A stretch of DNA of 64,000 nt, taken from positions 558,001 through 622,000 of the forward strand of contig NZ_CP037422.1 in the NCBI RefSeq assembly GCF_007748175.1, in the 5' to 3' direction. Shown piece by piece: positions 63,002 through 64,000 of this stretch. The notes under the pieces are model-generated. The model was not told where the DNA came from. It saw only the letters and a list, made by a program, of their open reading frames with translations, and made no database searches. This stretch comes from Gimesia aquarii. GTDB taxonomy: Bacteria > Planctomycetota > Planctomycetia > Planctomycetales > Planctomycetaceae. Made by a program: the position numbers and the translations under genes. The stretch's first letter is position 1. Each line of letters opens with the position of its first letter.

Positions 63002-64000
63002 ATGAATTCACCGCACCAAGTAATGTTGCTGAGCGAAATGAAGCCAGGACAGTTTGCAGACAGCTTTGTTCTACTGGTTTCCAAAGAGCGATCTATAACC
63101 AGAGATGGTAAACCGTACTTTCGCGCTCATTTCCGAGATAACAGTATTACAGCAACAGCAATGATTTGGAGTGACACCACCTGGTTTGAAGATTGTGAGT
63201 CGAATTGGACAGAAGGAGAATTTTACAAAGTTCGTGCTCGGTATGATGAGAGTAAGTATGGTCCTCAATTAGACATTGATCGAATTCGTTTGGCTAATGC
63301 GGACGATGAGGCGGATGGTTTTGATCCTGGTTTCTATTTTAAAAGATCTCGCTTTTCGAGTGAGGAAATGTTCCAGGAACTGACTGAAATCACAAATACA
63401 GAAATCAGTGATGTGCCTTTGAGAAATTTAGTGTTGGATATTCTTTCGGCTTACGAAGAACAAATCAAGACAATCGCGGCAGCAAGCAAAAACCATCATG
63501 CATTTACAGGAGGCTTTCTTGAACATGTTTTGTCAGTAACGAAAACCGCTTGCTATTTGGCAGATAAGTATCTGGCATACTATCAGAAGATGCAGCCACC
63601 TTTGAATAAATCATTAGTTGTTGCAGGTGCTATTTTGCATGACATTGGGAAATTGAGGGAGTTGGAATATAAGCCGCATGGTTCTCAGTATACACCGGCT
63701 GGACGCCTGGTTGGTCATATTTTATTAGGACGCGATTTGGTTCGCGAACATGCTGTAAAAATAGAAGGACTCAATCCCGAAATGTTATTACGTCTAGAGC
63801 ATCTCATAGTAGCACATCAGAATTTACCCGAATGGGGATCTCCGATTGCTCCTCACACTCCAGAAGCTTTGTTGGTACATTATGCTGATGATGTCGATGC
63901 GAAATTCCATATGATGGCGACGACGCTGGAAAATGTTTTGCCCGGAAGCCAAGAAGAGTTTTCAAGTCGCGATAATGCATTACGACGAAGCATTTTTGTT
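63002..64000 (+). CDS. OB-fold/HD-domain 3'-5' exoribonuclease-like protein (YhaM-like, incomplete)
   Basis: The start of a gene that runs off the window; 333 residues visible. Residues about 15-100 are an OB-fold nucleic-acid binding domain (SFVLLVSKERSITRDGKPYFRAHFRDN, FYKVRARYDE). The HD domain follows: HHAFTGGFLEHVLSVTKTA with His175, LHDIGKL with His213-Asp214, and HLIVAHQNLPEWGSPIAPHTPEALLVHYADDVDAK. This order is that of YhaM-type 3'-5' exoribonucleases of Gram-positive bacteria and their relatives. AGGA upstream supports ATG 63002. Function inferred from family only; cytoplasmic RNA or DNA processing. Confidence 0.9.
   Translation, partial: MNSPHQVMLLSEMKPGQFADSFVLLVSKERSITRDGKPYFRAHFRDNSITATAMIWSDTTWFEDCESNWTEGEFYKVRARYDESKYGPQLDIDRIRLANADDEADGFDPGFYFKRSRFSSEEMFQELTEITNTEISDVPLRNLVLDILSAYEEQIKTIAAASKNHHAFTGGFLEHVLSVTKTACYLADKYLAYYQKMQPPLNKSLVVAGAILHDIGKLRELEYKPHGSQYTPAGRLVGHILLGRDLVREHAVKIEGLNPEMLLRLEHLIVAHQNLPEWGSPIAPHTPEALLVHYADDVDAKFHMMATTLENVLPGSQEEFSSRDNALRRSIFV

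Overview
The window looks like chromosomal DNA of a planctomycete (Planctomycetota, probably a Gimesia- or Rubinisphaera-like member of the Planctomycetaceae). This is inferred from gene content: two secreted sulfatases, a DUF1559 prepilin-like protein, DUF1080 and ThuA secreted proteins, an FG-GAP protein, a DUF6677 protein, and an alternative complex III operon with a fused ActD-ActE subunit. No species can be named from the sequence alone. I see no phage, transposase, CRISPR array or rRNA.

Layout. 1-6 kb: end of a sulfatase gene, then a GntR/YtrA regulator - ABC ATPase - two tandem paralogous permeases operon behind a perfect inverted repeat. 6-10 kb: di-heme cytochrome c peroxidase, a lysine-rich secreted propeller protein, a peroxiredoxin and a convergent SDR. 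10-15 kb: ThuA protein, small lipoprotein, DUF1559 protein, a XylR-like AraC regulator with direct repeats upstream, and TerC. 15-18 kb: cytochrome P460, zinc-finger anti-sigma-like protein, DUF547 protein and a divergent ECF sigma factor. 18-23.6 kb: two overlapping envelope glycosyltransferases, a lipoprotein, a propeller protein and a membrane ankyrin protein. 23.7 kb: initiator tRNA-fMet. 24-31 kb: sulfatase, DUF1080 hydrolase, DUF58 protein, unrecognised secreted proteins and an FG-GAP protein. 31-36 kb: a GAF-HlyD fusion protein divergent from a long TolC-like lipoprotein. 36.4-38 kb: infC with an ATC start codon, then a Gfo/Idh/MocA oxidoreductase. 39-53.6 kb: one long respiratory block, actA-actB-actC-actDE-actF, a small membrane protein, a Sco copper chaperone, then cytochrome c oxidase subunits II, I, III, IV and a second subunit III-like protein. 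53.8-58.4 kb: two tandem, unusually large type I signal peptidases and an LptB-like ATPase. 58.4-64 kb: KAS III-like enzyme, DUF6677 membrane protein and a small partner, SDR, an A-type Fe-S carrier and the start of an OB-HD nuclease-like protein.

How it works together. The 39-53.6 kb block encodes a quinol-to-oxygen chain: ACIII oxidises quinol and passes electrons through heme c subunits to an A2-type (YS-motif) oxidase whose subunit II carries its own cytochrome c domain. Sco would load CuA. The most notable points are the two zinc-ribbon signal peptidases with large inserts, the AUC start and leader hairpin of infC, the initiator tRNA with C1xC72 and an AGG/CCU anticodon stem, the GAF-HlyD fusion, the enlarged COX III, the uncharacterised small protein inside the respiratory block, and several well-formed operator-like repeats. 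Functions come from motifs read by eye; no database search was possible.
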